Notes: a model not told the origin generated them from the sequence alone. Positions 32,754 to 46,179 are shown, counted from the stretch's first letter. The stretch is 64,000 bases of DNA from Gracilariopsis chorda (GCA_003194525.1 NBIV01000347.1:1-64000); one strand, 5' to 3'. A program made the numbers and translations.

Positions 32754-33786
32754 CTAATTCCTGCCATCCCTGATAGTCGCACGCCAAACGTTAGTGATCA
32801 AAGGTTCCCTTCGCACCATACCAGAAACAAAAATCTGACTTTCATACGTAGTGAACGAGCCTCTTTGGTCCCTCACCAAGAGCTCACAATTGAAACATTC
32901 TCGGGCAGCCTCTCTCATCGATCTCGCACCCATGCCTATAATTTTCACTACATCAGGTGTGCACATGTCCTTCACCTCCATACCATTTGCCAGACTAGTT
33001 TCATAAGCATACATAATAGTATCTGGACCAATTGCATTAAACTCGCTATCCAGCGCCAAGATATTATTCGAAACGCAAGCAATGCGCCACCATATCTCCA
33101 ATAAAATGGCATCCTTCCGAGTCTGTGACAGGAAAACGAACCCGTTGTTGCGCAGATTCATGTGCACTCCGCAAGGCAGTTCATGAAAGTGCTTCTTTGC
33201 TCGTTTCACCAGTTCGGATTGCAAGGTGACCAACTGTCCACCGTCCACCGGACAGCTTTCTATACCGTAACATTCTCGCGTGGAGGGCGACGCTGCCATC
33301 TTTTCGTCGTTCCTGAACTTCAGCACTGACCAAATCACCCTCTCTGAAAGACTCACGCATGTTGATTTCATCCTCTTGATTGCGACGTCGGCGCACGCCG
33401 CCGGGCAATTTGATGGCGGTGAGCAACAAGAAGGCAAGTTTGGTAGCATTGACATCCATTTTGTAGAGCTTACTGGAAATTTCAACGACGCGTCCACCCA
33501 CAACGTCGCCGGTTTCCAGAATGTATGGCGAGCGCAGTGGCATGACCATGACCAGTTTGTTGACGCGTGAGATGACGCCAGCGCGAGTGGCGGTGAGCAC
33601 ATTTCCGGACTCGCCGCAGCTGAGCAAGGTTCGGCGCGCTCGCACGGAATGGTCCTCGGTGAGAATTACGGAGCCTGGGGATGTGATGGGCACGTGGGAC
33701 AGCCGGGAAACAGCTTCGGCGTTGTCGGAGAGGCGCTTCGGACGAAGAATGGTGAACGAAGCGGACGAGCTCCTTTGCGCTTCCAT
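32754..33786 (-). CDS. RRP4: Exosome complex subunit RRP4, frameshifted by a 7-bp duplication
   Basis: RRP4 is one of the S1/KH cap proteins of the RNA exosome (3'-5' RNA processing and decay, nucleus and cytoplasm). ATG 33786. The N-terminal domain is at about residues 30-85. The S1 domain at about 88-175 includes ETGDVVGGRVVEISSKLYKM, LPGGVRRRRNQEDEINMR and FREGDLVSAEVQ. After RYRKLSGG the frame is lost: gtccacc stands twice in tandem on the plus strand (33236-33242, 33243-33249). The correct continuation QLVTLQSELVKRAKKHFHEL lies in the other frame, which carries the KH part (CGVHMNLRNNGFVFLSQTR, then VKIIGMGARSMREAARE) to a stop at 32754. All domains are otherwise intact. Since the protein is essential, an assembly or sequencing artefact, heterozygosity or a second copy must be considered. 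Confidence 0.88.
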
Positions 33787-34372
33787 TGCGGTGTTGCGGT
33801 TTGCGCGCGGATCGGGGCCGACGACAAGGACAAGCTAACTGCACTGAAGGTACAGGTAGGTATTGCTACCGTTTACCGTTGGTACCGTTGTGCCGGTATC
33901 TTCCCGCAGTGGAACATGACATTGTGATGCATATCGAGGAAGTGTGCGCTTGATCCGCAAGCGCCGTCCGTTCTCCGCATGTTAAATTCACAGTAGTCTA
34001 CCGCATCACGCCCCTTCGCGGCCGTAGTGCATCGGAAACGAGATCATGTACTGTAATGGAAGATGTAAGGGCATATTTGAAATTGGTGTCGGACTTACAC
34101 CGATTCAAAACCTAGAGTTTTGTTGACTACTGGCCTGCTCTTTGCCCTGTTTTTAATGGGTTTTTAATCTCCTCCTAGCGAAGAACAGCAATTTGCACCT
34201 GGTTGGATTGTCAATGCGCACCCCACTCACCTCTTTTCTATTCTTGTCTGCCTCACGTTTGAAGTTGTCTCCTGGTTCCTACTAAACCTCTCTTCTACCT
34301 TGTTTCCCAATTCTTGTCTTCCCGCATTTCTCCGACGTGTGTTGTATTGTGTGAGAAGTTCTTTCTTCAAAC
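33787..34372. other. RRP4 upstream region / hAT 5' flank
   Basis: Contains repeated taccgtt-like motifs at about 33867-33890, on the upstream side of RRP4. No gene was recognised. The left end of the hAT element must lie in this interval or at its edge, but no terminal repeat was found. Confidence 0.4.
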
Positions 34373-36759
34373 ATGTGTGAGTTGGAGATTTCAGCTTCTA
34401 ACACTCGCACAGAGCGCAGCAGTACATTATCGAGCTCTGGTGTATCGCATCGCACCAAAAAACGGAAGTGGTGGATGTCAGATCTCTTTGAGATGCGTGA
34501 AAATTCCACTGGTGCGACGAATGTATCTTCGACTTTATTTTTAACGTGCAAGGGTTGTTCGTGGTATACCACTGCCAAAATTCCGAACACAACCAAATTG
34601 GGTCAACATTTGCTGCGATGTGGAAAAATATCTTCTGCTGCTCGACAAAGGTTACTCGCAGACAAACGCCTGAGAGAATATTACAATTCTACTATCAAAG
34701 AAGGAGGCTCAGATCTCTTCGGGGTTCCCGTGACTCCTGCCATCTCCCGAAATCGAAAGAGGAAGGTTTCACAGAAGAGCGATGATTCCGTTCGCAAACG
34801 AGTGTGCGATAGTTCTCAGACAAAACCGAAAGCCGTCACCTACAAGCTCGACGTTCATGAGGAGAATAGTGAAGATTCCTACGACAACAGAACAAGGTTT
34901 AATGAGCTTCTCACTAAGTTTATGGTGAAACACATGCTCCCATTTTCATTGTTAAGTCGGCAACCAGGCAGTGATGACTTTTTTCAGCTCATCACAATTG
35001 CGAGTCCGTCACTTGGACAACAACTTCCTACACCGAGAAGAATGGGTAACAAGAATGTGAAGAGATATTATGAGGCAATGAGATCTCGCGTTCTAGAATC
35101 AATTGCTGGTTTACTTTCAGAAGGTTACGCTACATTGGTTTTTGATGGATGGACGGATACGTGTGGCGCTTCGGTAGTTAACGTGTTGCTGTCGTTAACT
35201 GGAACTCAGAAAGTACGAAGAACCTTTTTCTTGCGGTTCATTTACACTGGTTCGAAGAGCTGTGACGCTGCTCTCTATGCTGGTCTTTGTGAAGAAGCAA
35301 TCGCAGAGTACGGTGACATCCAGAGAGTTTGTGCGGTTGTCAGTGACAATACTAGTTCTTGTATCAAAGCGAAAGAACTGTTGTTTCAGAAGTATACCCA
35401 TCTTGTATCCGTACAAGACCAGCCTCACATGGCAAATCTTCTGATGCAGGACATTGGTGACATATCTTGGGTTAAGGAGGTCCTGTCAATCGTTTCAACC
35501 GTTATAGCTGATTTGAGAAATCACCCGAAGCTGTACAGTCGTTTCAAGGATTTGAAGACTGCATTCAATTTACAATGCTCTGCTCAGTCTTCATTGGGTA
35601 CTGATTGCTATGGGAGAGTGCAACTACCTAAGACAGCTATTCTGCCGTGTCGAATGGTCGCCACAAGGTTTGTATCATCGGAGAGTATGGCTGCATCTTT
35701 TCTTAGGAGCAAAGAAGTACTACTGAGATTGGTGGACTATCCTGACTTTAACGCGAGACTATACGATAGTCGCAACCGCGAGAAGCGAGACTTGTTTAAG
35801 CAGAATGTACGAAATGATTCTCTTTACCAAAAACTGTTGGACATCTACCACATCCTGCGTCTGATCAGGCAGTACTTGAGACTGTTTGACGACGAGTCTT
35901 CTTTGCTGTTGGAAGTGTACCCCGCCACTATGCAGTTATTTACGAAGATCAAATCGCTTCCACTAACATCGTTTTACACCGCAGAGAGACGAGCAGATGT
36001 CATTCGGGTATTCGAAGAACCCTTAAACGGTGCGAATCGCAAGGTAGCTCTACTTACTCCCCTACATCGGGTATCATATTTGTTGGATATAAGGAGTATG
36101 ATGGAAAACTTGAATGCATATAGGCCACATGTTATCAGGCACATTCTTTCATTTGTGCGCTCGGACTTGTTTCCTGTAAGTGAAAAGCTTTCCAGTAATG
36201 GTGGAGAGGATGCTGCCGTGCAGCGTTTGTGCGATGAGTTCCTGGAAGTGTGGCTGTCCTGGCGCTCACAGCTTTTTGATCCTGTTTTGCGACACTCGCT
36301 TATGATGTACAGCCGATCCCCTGTGTACTATTGGACTGAGTACACCGAATCTCCACGCTTGCGCGAGTTTGCGCTTCGGATTTTATGTTCTAGCCCTTCT
36401 TCGTCAAGCGTCGAGCGAAGCTTTAGTTTGCAAAGTCGCATACGAACTTTATTCGAAATCAGCTACATACTGATAAGGTCTCTCAACTCGTTTTCTGTGC
36501 TTGCAACGAAACCCTTTTCTTGTCCCGAAGTAGAACAGTTCAAAAGCTGAGCAGAGATTTGTACGCAGAACTACGTTTCGGAAAAGGATTGGACGCAATT
36601 GAAGGAATGGAAAATGGGCAGGTGTACGCCGGATTTCTGGATGATTAATACGTTTCTCGCGACGACTTAATCGAGGGTGATGACGACCTGGAGTTGGATG
36701 AGCTTGACAATGAGACTTTTGATCTCTTGGACGCGGATAAGGCAGTGGAGATGATTTGA
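34373..36759 (+). pseudogene. hAT-family transposase, nearly complete
   Basis: ATG 34373. A BED-type zinc finger occupies roughly residues 60-85 (LFLTCKGCSW, then LGQHLLRC). The catalytic domain includes GYATLVFDGWTDTCGASVVN and VCAVVSDNTSSCIKAKELLF. The hAT dimerisation region is LREFALRILCSSPSSSSVERSF at about 36360-36430 by position. At about 36440 a one-base change breaks the frame. The proper C-terminus (RNQLHTDKVSQLVFCACNET) continues in another frame, meets TAA at about 36648, and has an acidic tail ending at 36759. About 725 codons are open before the first lesion, so this copy is comparatively young. Confidence 0.85.
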
Positions 36760-37739
36760 GTGAGAGCTGAATATGAATACAGTTTTCTTTACGATTGACT
36801 TGAGAAATTGGTTTTGAGGTGCTTTCAGAGACCTGAAAGTCGACATGCTTAAGAATAAAGATATTTAGAAGCTGCTGAAAAGTGCAAGATGTGTTTATAA
36901 ATGATTTTGTATCAGTGAAAACGTGGAGCGTAGCCAGTTATGTACTACTTCAAGCGCTATATATCTTCAATTCGAACCTTCAACCCGTTCTTTCCTTGAG
37001 TAAATGACACAGGACTTGTAGTCAGCGATAGTGCTGAACGCAAAGGAGGAGAGAAGGAAGCGTATACATGGATCACGGCAGGCGAGGCGCAAGTCGACGC
37101 AATCGCAGAGGGAAAGGGCGGAATCCAATTGCTGATGTAGGTTCTCCGCTTTTAGATGTTGTCTGCTTGCACAAATAGTTCTGCGAACACAAGGTCTCCA
37201 GAAGCGGCTTGAGTGTGGTCGGTAATCCCAACTGTGACGGCATCGCCATCGAGTTTAGCCCATTCGTGAGAAGAGTGGTAAGCAATACCGAGCTGTCTTT
37301 TTACGCTTCACAAAGGAGCCAATTTGATATCCTTGTCAAAAACTCAGTAAGTGACAAAGAGAGCGGAAAGTGATAGTAAGTTGGTCTAGATTATGAGCAA
37401 GTGACGGTCGGGTGACGAAAACGACAAGTCAGAACAAGCAAGCACTACGAAAGGTCCGTAATATAGTTCAATGTTTTAGAACTTGACGGAATTTTGAACA
37501 GACTGCAAGACCTGGCGAAACTTTCCCATCAAAAGTGTCACGTGCCGGGAAAGGCGGAAAGTTTGCGATGTATCCCGGATGAAGGTAAGGGTTACATACT
37601 TTACAATACTCCCATTGCGCATAAATCTTCTGTCGCAGCCTCTCCCGTAACCGTCTCCGTCCAGGTGATGCTATCTCTCGCTGTGCAGCTCCCTATCTCT
37701 GTTTGAAACATACAGGTACAGAGTATCTACCTCAGAACG
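36760..37739. other. Intergenic; upstream region of the secreted propeller gene
   Basis: AT-rich, with small frames only. The right end of the hAT element and the promoter of the next gene must lie here; no terminal repeat or TATA element could be singled out. Confidence 0.45.
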
Positions 37740-40700
37740 ATGCGCACCATTGTGCTATCATGGTTGGTAGCTGCTGCCGCCGCTTCGGCACCCAATTGTT
37801 TGTCCACCACCCGTGCCGTGTACAGTCTGCCTCGTACTCCTTTAGAGAAACTCAATCCCTGGCTTGCAAATGACGAAGCGTATACCGCTCTGCGCGATGC
37901 AGGATGTCCTGGTAATCGTTCCGACGGTGCTGTCTGCTTCGACAAACCCGCTATCGGTTCGGGGCTTGCTCAGCTTCCGTCATCTGTTTTTCTTGGTCTG
38001 ACTGATCGTGGACCCAATCAGGACTGTGAAGATCTTGTTGAATTTGACGATGTCAAGTACGCAGACGCCGCTGGCAAGAAGGGAAAAGGTTTCCCTCTAC
38101 CGCGTTTTGCGCCTACCATAACTCACTTTGAACTAGTTGAAGATGCAACTCTCAAACCTGTCAAGTACGTCCCGTTACAAGGAGCTGATAATCAGCCCAT
38201 TACGGGACTGTCAAACACAGCTCGTGATGACACTCCGTACGGCCCCAACTGCGCTGGTGATGTCCTTGAGTATGACCCATCCGGTCTCGACACTGAGGAT
38301 CTCGCTGTGATCCCAGGCACAGACTACGTCGCCATTGTCGATGAGTACTCACCGTCCATTGTTATCGCTAACTATAAGACTGGTGTTATAACCTCCCGCC
38401 ATGTCCCGACCATTCTCGCTGAGGACCTCAAGGATGCCAGCTACCCGATTGTGGGAGATATTCCCGCCGTCTTCGCCAACCGCAGAAAGAACCGTGGCTT
38501 CGAGGCTATTGTTGTTGACAAGCACGCCAAATACGTCATCGCTATCCTGCAGTCTCCGATGCTTGGTGAAGACGATGATAACACAATCAACAATATTATC
38601 ATCCGTGCCGCCTACTTCTCGGTCTCCATGTCTGAGTATAATATCCCTACTCTTACCTATAAGAAGTCCTTTGTCATCGAAGGATCTTCGCCTGCCGCGT
38701 ACGAGAACAAGTCCAACAAGGCGAAAGATATCAAGTATTCCGCAGCACAGTACTTGTCAGAGCACAAGTTCATAGCTCTCGAACGTGCCAAAGGTCAGGG
38801 CAAGCTCTTCCTCTTTGACTTCGAGCACGTCACGAATATTGATGACACCAAGTACGCCGACAACCTTGGCCTCGAGTCTGAGACCAATGGCGAGAAGACT
38901 GCCGCTCAGGTCGGGATTGTTGCTGCCGAGAAGACCCTCATCTGGGACTCCGCCCCGGTTGTAGGTGGTTCCATTGACTTTAGTGGGGCCTCCAAGCAGG
39001 AAGGTTTCGTTGTTGACGTGAACGACCCTACCAAGGTATGGATGCTCAATGACAATGACTTTGGCCTTGAAGGCAACGGTCCTGTCGAAATGCGCGAACT
39101 AGTTCTCGGCCGTTCTCTCGCTGGAGCTACCGTTTGCGGCATGCCAGAACACCCGCCAACCCCTAAAATTGATATTCATCCTACCAAGACAATTCAGCTT
39201 GTTAACTCTCAGACCTACCGCATATCTAGCGAGCCGGGAGCTGGCGCAGCTGAGAACTTTGATATCGACGAGGTAGCTCAGCGTGCCTACGTCGCAAATG
39301 ATGACACTGGTGCCATCGATATGTATGACGTTTCCGTCTCTCCCGCATCACCGCTTTCTTCGTATCTTTCTGGAGAACCATACAAACCCACTTCCGTCTC
39401 TGTGTGCAAATCAGCGGACATGATTGCTGCGGCATTTGCCAATGACGAAGACGACGCTTCCCCTGGACGTATTGACTTGCTCACTAAGGATCTTAAGCTA
39501 TTCCGTAGGATAAAGGAGTTCTCGTGTTTCTTGCCGGATTCTATCAAGTGGAGCGACGAGTGCAATTTCCTAGTCGCTGCTTGTGAGGGTGAAGGTGCCG
39601 CCGTCCCAGGTGGCGTTTTGATTGCTGACTTCGGATCTACGGAGACTGGCGCTCGCTTTCGTGGTGTCGTCACCGCCGACTTCAAGGCTTATGACACTCA
39701 GGTTGATGCACTGCTCAAGAACGGTGTCCGTCTTGTCGAATCCAACGTTCCCAGCGTTGACCTTGAGCCAGAATTTGTAACCATTGACGGTAAGAACGCC
39801 TTTATCACGTTGCAAGAAGCTAACGCTATTGCCGTTGTTGACCTATATGAAGGAAAAATCACGGAGCTCAAGCCGATCGGGTTCATCGATCGCAGCCGTC
39901 CTGGATTTGCTCTTGACGCTTCCAACAAGGACGATGGGATCAGAATCAAGAACTATCCGTTTTTGTATGGCATGCCACAGCCGGACACTATTACCACCTA
40001 CGTCGCTGCTGACGGCAAGACTTATTTGGTCTTCGCTAATGAGGGTGACGCCAAAGATGACACCGAAGAAGCTCGTGGTGGCGACATCACGGATCCGGAG
40101 GAACTCAACAGAATCGCCATCCCTGGCCTCAAAGAGCTCGTTGAGGATAAGGCCGCGCTTGGTCGTCTGAAGTTCTCTACTATTATGGGGTACAACGCTT
40201 CCACGAATACCCAAGAGAAGATGTTCCACTTCGGCTCTCGTTCGTTCAGCATTATGGCAATGGACGGTACTATTGTGTTTGACTCAGGAGAGTGGTTTGC
40301 TCGTATCCAAGAGAAGCATTTCCCTGCCATTTTCAATGCCAACGTCTTCGACTACGAAGACTTGTCAGCCTCCCAGGCCGACCAATTCGATGATCGGTAT
40401 GTTACTGCAACCGCAGATCCCATTTTCCTGTGTATTCAGTGTCTTCATGTGTCTCGTTAAGCCATGTTCTAATTTTTTCTCTTGTGATTGCGCTGACGCC
40501 ATTTGCATGAACAGCTCCGATGATAAGGGAATGGAACCAGAATCTCTTTCCGTCATGACTAAGAATGATAGGACCTATGCCTTCATTGGCTTTGAGCGTT
40601 CTTCCATCCTTGTTGTATTCGACATCTCTGAACCCACAGCTCCGATTTTTGTTGATGCCGTGCAAAACCACCCGATCAACGAACCCACTGAAAAGGTATT

Positions 40701-40821
40701 CACTGAAATGCGCCAGGGAGATCTTGACCCGGAGAGTCTCTTCGCGTCAAGCAAGCTCAACAAGCTCTTCGTCTCCGGCTCCGTTTCGAACACTTTAACT
40801 TCCTACGACATTGAAATGTAA
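37740..40821 (+). CDS. Secreted esterase-like-phytase / choice-of-anchor-I beta-propeller protein
   Basis: ATG 37740. Two exons, 37740-40396 and 40515-40821, are joined by a 118-nt intron (gtatgt...acag) in the codon for Arg of FDDR/SDDKGMEPESL, giving 987 residues. A signal peptide, MRTIVLSWLVAAAAASA, precedes the mature protein. The N-terminal half matches the esterase-like activity of phytase domain (FLGLTDRGPNQDCEDLVEFD; DLAVIPGTDYVAIVDEYSPS). The C-terminal half matches the choice-of-anchor I family (YVANDDTGAIDMYDVS; YLVFANEGDAKDDTEEARGG; FHFGSRSFSIMAMDG; IGFERSSILVVFDISEP). Relatives are mostly bacterial and secreted. Expected to act outside the cell or in the secretory system, perhaps on phosphate esters; the substrate is unknown. 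No membrane anchor is visible at the C-terminus. Confidence 0.85.
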
Positions 40822-43800
40822 TTACTTTGTACCCCCTAGCAGCTGGTTAGGCTTTTTGAGTTGGCTGTCAGTCAACCGTTTTGTTACGTCTTTTCCGCTG
40901 TAGTACATGATTTCTCAAAACAAACATTGGTGGCAGAGGATGCAAACTACGATTAAAGATATCGCATCTCACCTGGGGGTGAAATGCGAAGTCCGTTTTC
41001 CTGGACTAGTACTGACCCAAGATATTACGCGGGAACAGTCAACCTGGGATCGGGCATTACGCATTTCTCCGCCCGCCGTGGTGTGCCGGCATGCCTGTCA
41101 ATGCGAATTATAAAGAATCTGAAACGGGATCTGCGTATGGAGCTTGGAGACGGACTAGCCCAGAGAGCTAGAAGAATTAAGTGTGGCTATGGCTTCGTCC
41201 TCTTATACCAACCAACCGCGAGCGGGTTAAAGATACGGATACATTTCTATTCAACAGCCTTTATCGCCCTCTTTGATTAGCGTTCTGGTGTACCGAAGGA
41301 AAACCCTTCACTTCTGTCACGCTTTGAGGAATGCTACCCTTCTAGCCTTCTAACCTTCCTAAACCGTTTTCTTGAGCGCTATGGAGACACGAAGGAACGA
41401 AAACACCTATTGCACAACAGGGTACTGCAGAATGTTAAAGGAGAAGAACCTCTTACCACTCGTATCGTTGGTAGCACCGCTGCCTTCGCGACTGAAACCT
41501 CCGGCGGTAACCCTTAGCCTCCTAGCCTTCTCTTTTCGCAGTCAGTGACCTGGGACACGGCAGCAATATCTCCCGAACAAGACTTCATGATTCATGAGTT
41601 GTGCAAGTGAACCAATTTGCAACTTACCCACTACGTGTACTGGTGGTATGTGTACGTGTACCAAACGTAACCCTACATTGAACCTACCAATGACATACGC
41701 AAGGAGGTCCGTCCCTTACATACGAAAGGTTTTTAATAGATATTTTTCCAGACAGAGAGCATCCCTTCTACAACGGTACCGCACGCCGATGAAAAAGTTC
41801 AGATGGCATACGAAATGGACGTTTGCTGTTGGTACTCTTTCAAGTTCCTCATCATGGCGATTGACGTTTCAGAAGCTAAAGAGGGTATGCTAGCTTTCTG
41901 TTCTGTGATTACTGCCTCATGTTCAGCTGGTTTCTTGCTCGAGGACCACATGTCAATATCATCCGATCATATGTGGCCCATGGGACCAGAGCAGTCCATC
42001 ACGATAAGCCCTAACAGGTGTTTCACTTCTGAGCTTCTGGTAGACACATTAAGTGATTCTTTATCACCAACCATCGTTGCTGATTACGGAAGCGCAGGTA
42101 TAGAGCAAGACCCGCTTGTTTAGAGTTGGACACGAAGATCGGGGAATGCGGTGTAAATCGTCACTTTGTAGGCTCTAGATGTCGTCTGCGAACAAGCTGC
42201 CAAAGAGAATCCACAACTCCGGAGATGATGATAGAAAAAATAGTTCAATTCAATGTAAGATTAGAGAAAAGTTAGATGCGGAAGTGATTGATCAAAGCAC
42301 CGAACACTCAGTCGGTCGGGAAACAGCTTGCATGCAGGGCCACTGCATCTTTCAGATCGCGATGCGTCCAAGCAAAATGGACGGTACGATATCCGAATCT
42401 AAGAACCTTCGATACGCTTGCAACAATTGCTAGGCGCGTGATTTAGGTATTCTATCAATCCACTTGTATAGCGATGTATATATGTGGCTTGTCTTGCGAA
42501 GCAGATTGCTCCACCCTCCGTAGAAACTTTCCCAGAAAATACAAGTCAGTAAAGAATATGGATCGAAGATTAACGTTACTGCAAAGAAGAGCCTGTGATG
42601 CTCTTCGAAAAGCATCGCGGATTCGGGACAACTGCGAGCACAACCACGCCAAGCTGCTGATAAGATACACCGGTGAAACAACTAACACCGAATAGCTATT
42701 CAGCAATACAGCAAAACGTTCGAGTGAAGGTAAACTCCTTGCGATTGCGGAGAACATCAGTTGAGACAACACCAACGATTGGTGAGAAAATTTTCAAGAA
42801 TCGGGATCACACAGAAAGCTTTTTCGTTCTCCAAGGTTCCTCAAAGACTAGAATTACGGTCTTTCTTCGAATGAAGTGATTGCTGATGTTACGGTGAGCT
42901 TTGGGCGTTCCTTCAAAATGCAACTGGTACCAGTATGATATATCGATGGCGATATCTCTGTATCCTTCATTGGTACATCTCTAGTCATGCGGAGCGCAAA
43001 CATAATATTGCCTTTGGAGGCCTTAGTCCGTTGAAACACTTTGCAGGATCAAAACATTTCCAGGTCCGCCGTATATCTTTGGCATACAGCGCACTATCGG
43101 TTGAAGAGAAGCTTTTTCAAAAAGAAAGTGAACGTTGCATTCCCTGTGTGGTGTATCGGTGTGAATGTCAGAGGGGCGCTCAGAACTTCGAGCTTCGAAA
43201 TTGATTGTTGAATCAGAACTGCATGTTGGGAAAATAGGCTGTATGGAGTTTTCAGCATCTCAGAAATATCTGGGAGGTGTGTCTTCTGTGAAAAGAGCAG
43301 ACGTGACGACCCAGCTAGGGAACCCATATCTATTCGACCAGAGGATACCGATTCGTTATATCAGTGATACAACATCACCGCAGTGTCCCACCGTTCAGGA
43401 GGGTATCTACAGTACCGGGCTTGATGATCTCGTGAAGATCGCAGCGAGCCTATCAAGGCAGAACTTCATGCTATGCTCACAACACGCCTCCAGATGCCTT
43501 TTCTGCATACTGCAGCAGACAATTATTCCCAGTCTAAGTCGATATATCGATACGCATCTGGTAGCAGTCGAGTTTCTTCGCTCAAAGTCTTTCGATTGAA
43601 AACTGTGATGGCATTGTGAGAAGGAGATACCGATGTGATTATGTCGGTATGTCTGTTTTGCAGTATTATCATCTGAAATGAAAAAGAAGACGTGAATAGC
43701 TCATTACATCTTTTAACATGATATCTTCTGCACTTGTTGCTGCAATGTTTGCATTGCGTTGTCCCCTGATTGCCAGTTTTGATCAAAGACTGTTTTCTCC

Positions 43801-46179
43801 TTCCAGAAAAGCGAAAGCAAAACGAACAGAAACCTGGTGCGCGGGTGTGCAAACGAGGTTTGTTGGAGATTAGAATATCCAATCACATTCACACTGTTCA
43901 CCATAATGGAAAGAACAAATTGTAAACATCACTCGATTCATAACCGACACGGTTATTCATGACAGCTATCGGCCAAAAGTTCTTTCCCGATCCAACAGTG
44001 TCAGCAGATTCAAATGACTGGCGATAGGCTTGTGAACTTCGAGACGCGATATCGAGTAGGAGGGTAACGTTTGACTCTTTAGAAAAATGCGCTAGAAAGA
44101 GGGGTATAATCCGTTTCAAAGGACAAGAACCAACAGTAGTTCAATTTGACGGTAGTTTGGACCTCACTAACGTGGCGGAATATCGTTTCGAGTCATCCTC
44201 ATTAAAGAACGGAGAGCTCGGGTTGTCTTTTGGATCCATTCTGATTGCATGCGAAAGCGCTTGGAATTTGTCCAGGACCGCGAAAACAGCCAAACCAAAT
44301 GATGGAGTGAGCGGGTAAAAGAGTTGCGAGGTAACCCCCAGGCCTTGAACGAGAAAAAGAACGGCTTTAAACCCTTAAAAGTACCGTAACGAAGAAACCT
44401 GTTGCGTTATGATCTCGTTTCGTGGGCCCGTCACATTTATCGAAAACCTGTTCGTATTAAATGAAGAAAGAATTGTAATTGTCCAAAGCTGGAGATATTG
44501 AACCTTCTGCAAAGTTTGCGTCGCTTCTAAGATTTGAACTAGCAGATCCTCATTCATTCCCGTGGTTCCCTGTAAGCGCTTCTTCCTGGATAGGTAGGAA
44601 CACAGACACAGTACGTTATCGATATTTAGCCGCACTTTGAATGGTTCAAGACCATAAAGCATACATCGGTAGTAGTACCCAGAATAATCAATCGGAGTGG
44701 CTCGAACAGCATGCTTCGCGGCAAGGACACAATTGTGTGAAGAGTACGTTTAGCACCATTGTAATACAAGAGTACGTAAGTCCCGCTTCTGAACAGACTC
44801 AGGGACTCAGTGTGGCAGTGACGGGGAAGAGGGCCTGCGGGTCCATTAGCGTCGAGGAAACAGGAATAAAATTGGTCTCGCCATTTGCGTGACTTTTCCT
44901 AAAAGACTAAAACCTGCATGGAAGGCTCGCAATGCCTCCCATGCATGATTTATATTTTTTTCCATGCCAATAGACAAATGCGCTGGTTCGCGACCCTGGC
45001 TTACACTGCCTATGGGGCACCTCCTACAACCGGGAATGCGTGGCAGCTAATCTACAGTAGGCGCAAGCTTTCCTCGGAAAACACTCTTCTTCAAACCTCA
45101 TTCAGGTTGTAAAAAGAGGGGTCACAAAGAGGGGTCTCATTCCCTCGGCAGCATGAATGAGGTTTGAAGAAGAGTGTTCACAAATTTGTGTAATCCATGA
45201 AGCTTAAGCTCTTGCCGAAATAACTATGAATACAGAGGAGCTCCTCAGACCAACAACATTCTGATTGCTCTTCTCCATGATTGCTTTGAACGCTCAAACA
45301 GTAAATTGGGAAAAGGCGAGTCTTGCCTTGCAACGCCAGCAGCTCCGCTCGATTCAATCAGAGGAGTAGACCAGGAGAAAAGTCATGGTATCGAGTGGTA
45401 TAGCGCTGCCTTTCAGAAAAGCGCTACACTGTCGGGCAAAGACAGCGCGGCATGTAGGATACTCTAGCACAACTCAAAGAAGGCCGAGCAGGACGGGGTA
45501 TCTCTCAATCGAGAAGCGCTTTTGAGGGTGACTGTCGTTTTCAGGGGGAGCGTGTTAAACGGGTTTGTTGAGGCGGTTCACAATAATTCCTGTCGATATC
45601 ATTGAGCGTGACTACACGCAGTATAAAAGTTCAGGGTTACCCTTGGTATTCTGCGTTTCGTACCACGTACGCAATCGATAATGTAAACTCTCCAGTAGGG
45701 GATCAGCATGGCCCGCATGTGAGGCTGCACGGGTACATGCACCGTGTGCTGGAAACAGATGTTGGACACGTTTCTAAACTCTACCAGAATGTGGGCAGAT
45801 AGTAGTCCTTGAAGGACCAAAAGGAGTATATAAACGGTTGTGGAGATGAGAAACTCACAGCCCGCTACCCTTCAGCACTCTTGTGCAGCGTCGACTTTTC
45901 GGATCGCTTTTGCTTCTCGTGCTCTCGTGACTCATTCGTTGAAACGTAACAAGGTACAAACGGCTCGGCGCGGAGAGTCTTAGCATTCCAAGGCGTAAAT
46001 ACTGAGCTTGGCAAAGCCTTATCTTCTCGTACCTTCGTCTTATCATTTGTTCTGGTCAACCTCAACACCTTTTACTTGGAAGTTCTCAAGTCTTGGTGTA
46101 TTGTCTCTTGTTACCCGATTTCCAACCCCTTTGCTTTCGATCTTGCTGTCTACGCCACTTTTAGGAGTACTTTCCGTCA
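40822..46179. other. 5.4-kb stretch without a recognisable gene
   Basis: Only short, mutually overlapping frames (longest 144 codons, 43165-43599). A few pieces have protein-like composition, for example SVSFIGTSLVMRSANIILPL near 42,955-43,014 and MDRRLTLLQRRACDALRKAS at about 42558, but stops interrupt them and no family was recognised. It contains a 25-bp perfect inverted repeat (45080-45178). It could be relic transposon or gene debris, or hold non-coding RNA. Confidence 0.5.
45080..45178. repeat. 25-bp perfect inverted repeat with 49-bp loop (foldback/MITE-like)
   Basis: The 25-mer beginning aacactcttcttcaaacctc at 45080 is exactly reverse-complementary to 45154-45178. The loop includes a direct duplication aaagaggggtc (around 45113 and 45127). 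The size fits a tiny foldback element or a long-stem transcript hairpin. Confidence 0.85.

Noticed and set aside
34000-37000. Terminal inverted repeats of the hAT element
   Set aside because: No convincing matching pair or 8-bp duplication was found by eye on both sides of the transposase gene.
39287-40229. Minus-strand frames of 83-132 codons opposite the secreted propeller gene
   Set aside because: Antisense shadows of a well-supported gene; no motif.
43165-43599. 144-codon plus frame in the gene-free stretch
   Set aside because: No motif, no support upstream or downstream, and comparable frames occur on the other strand; left as unassigned.
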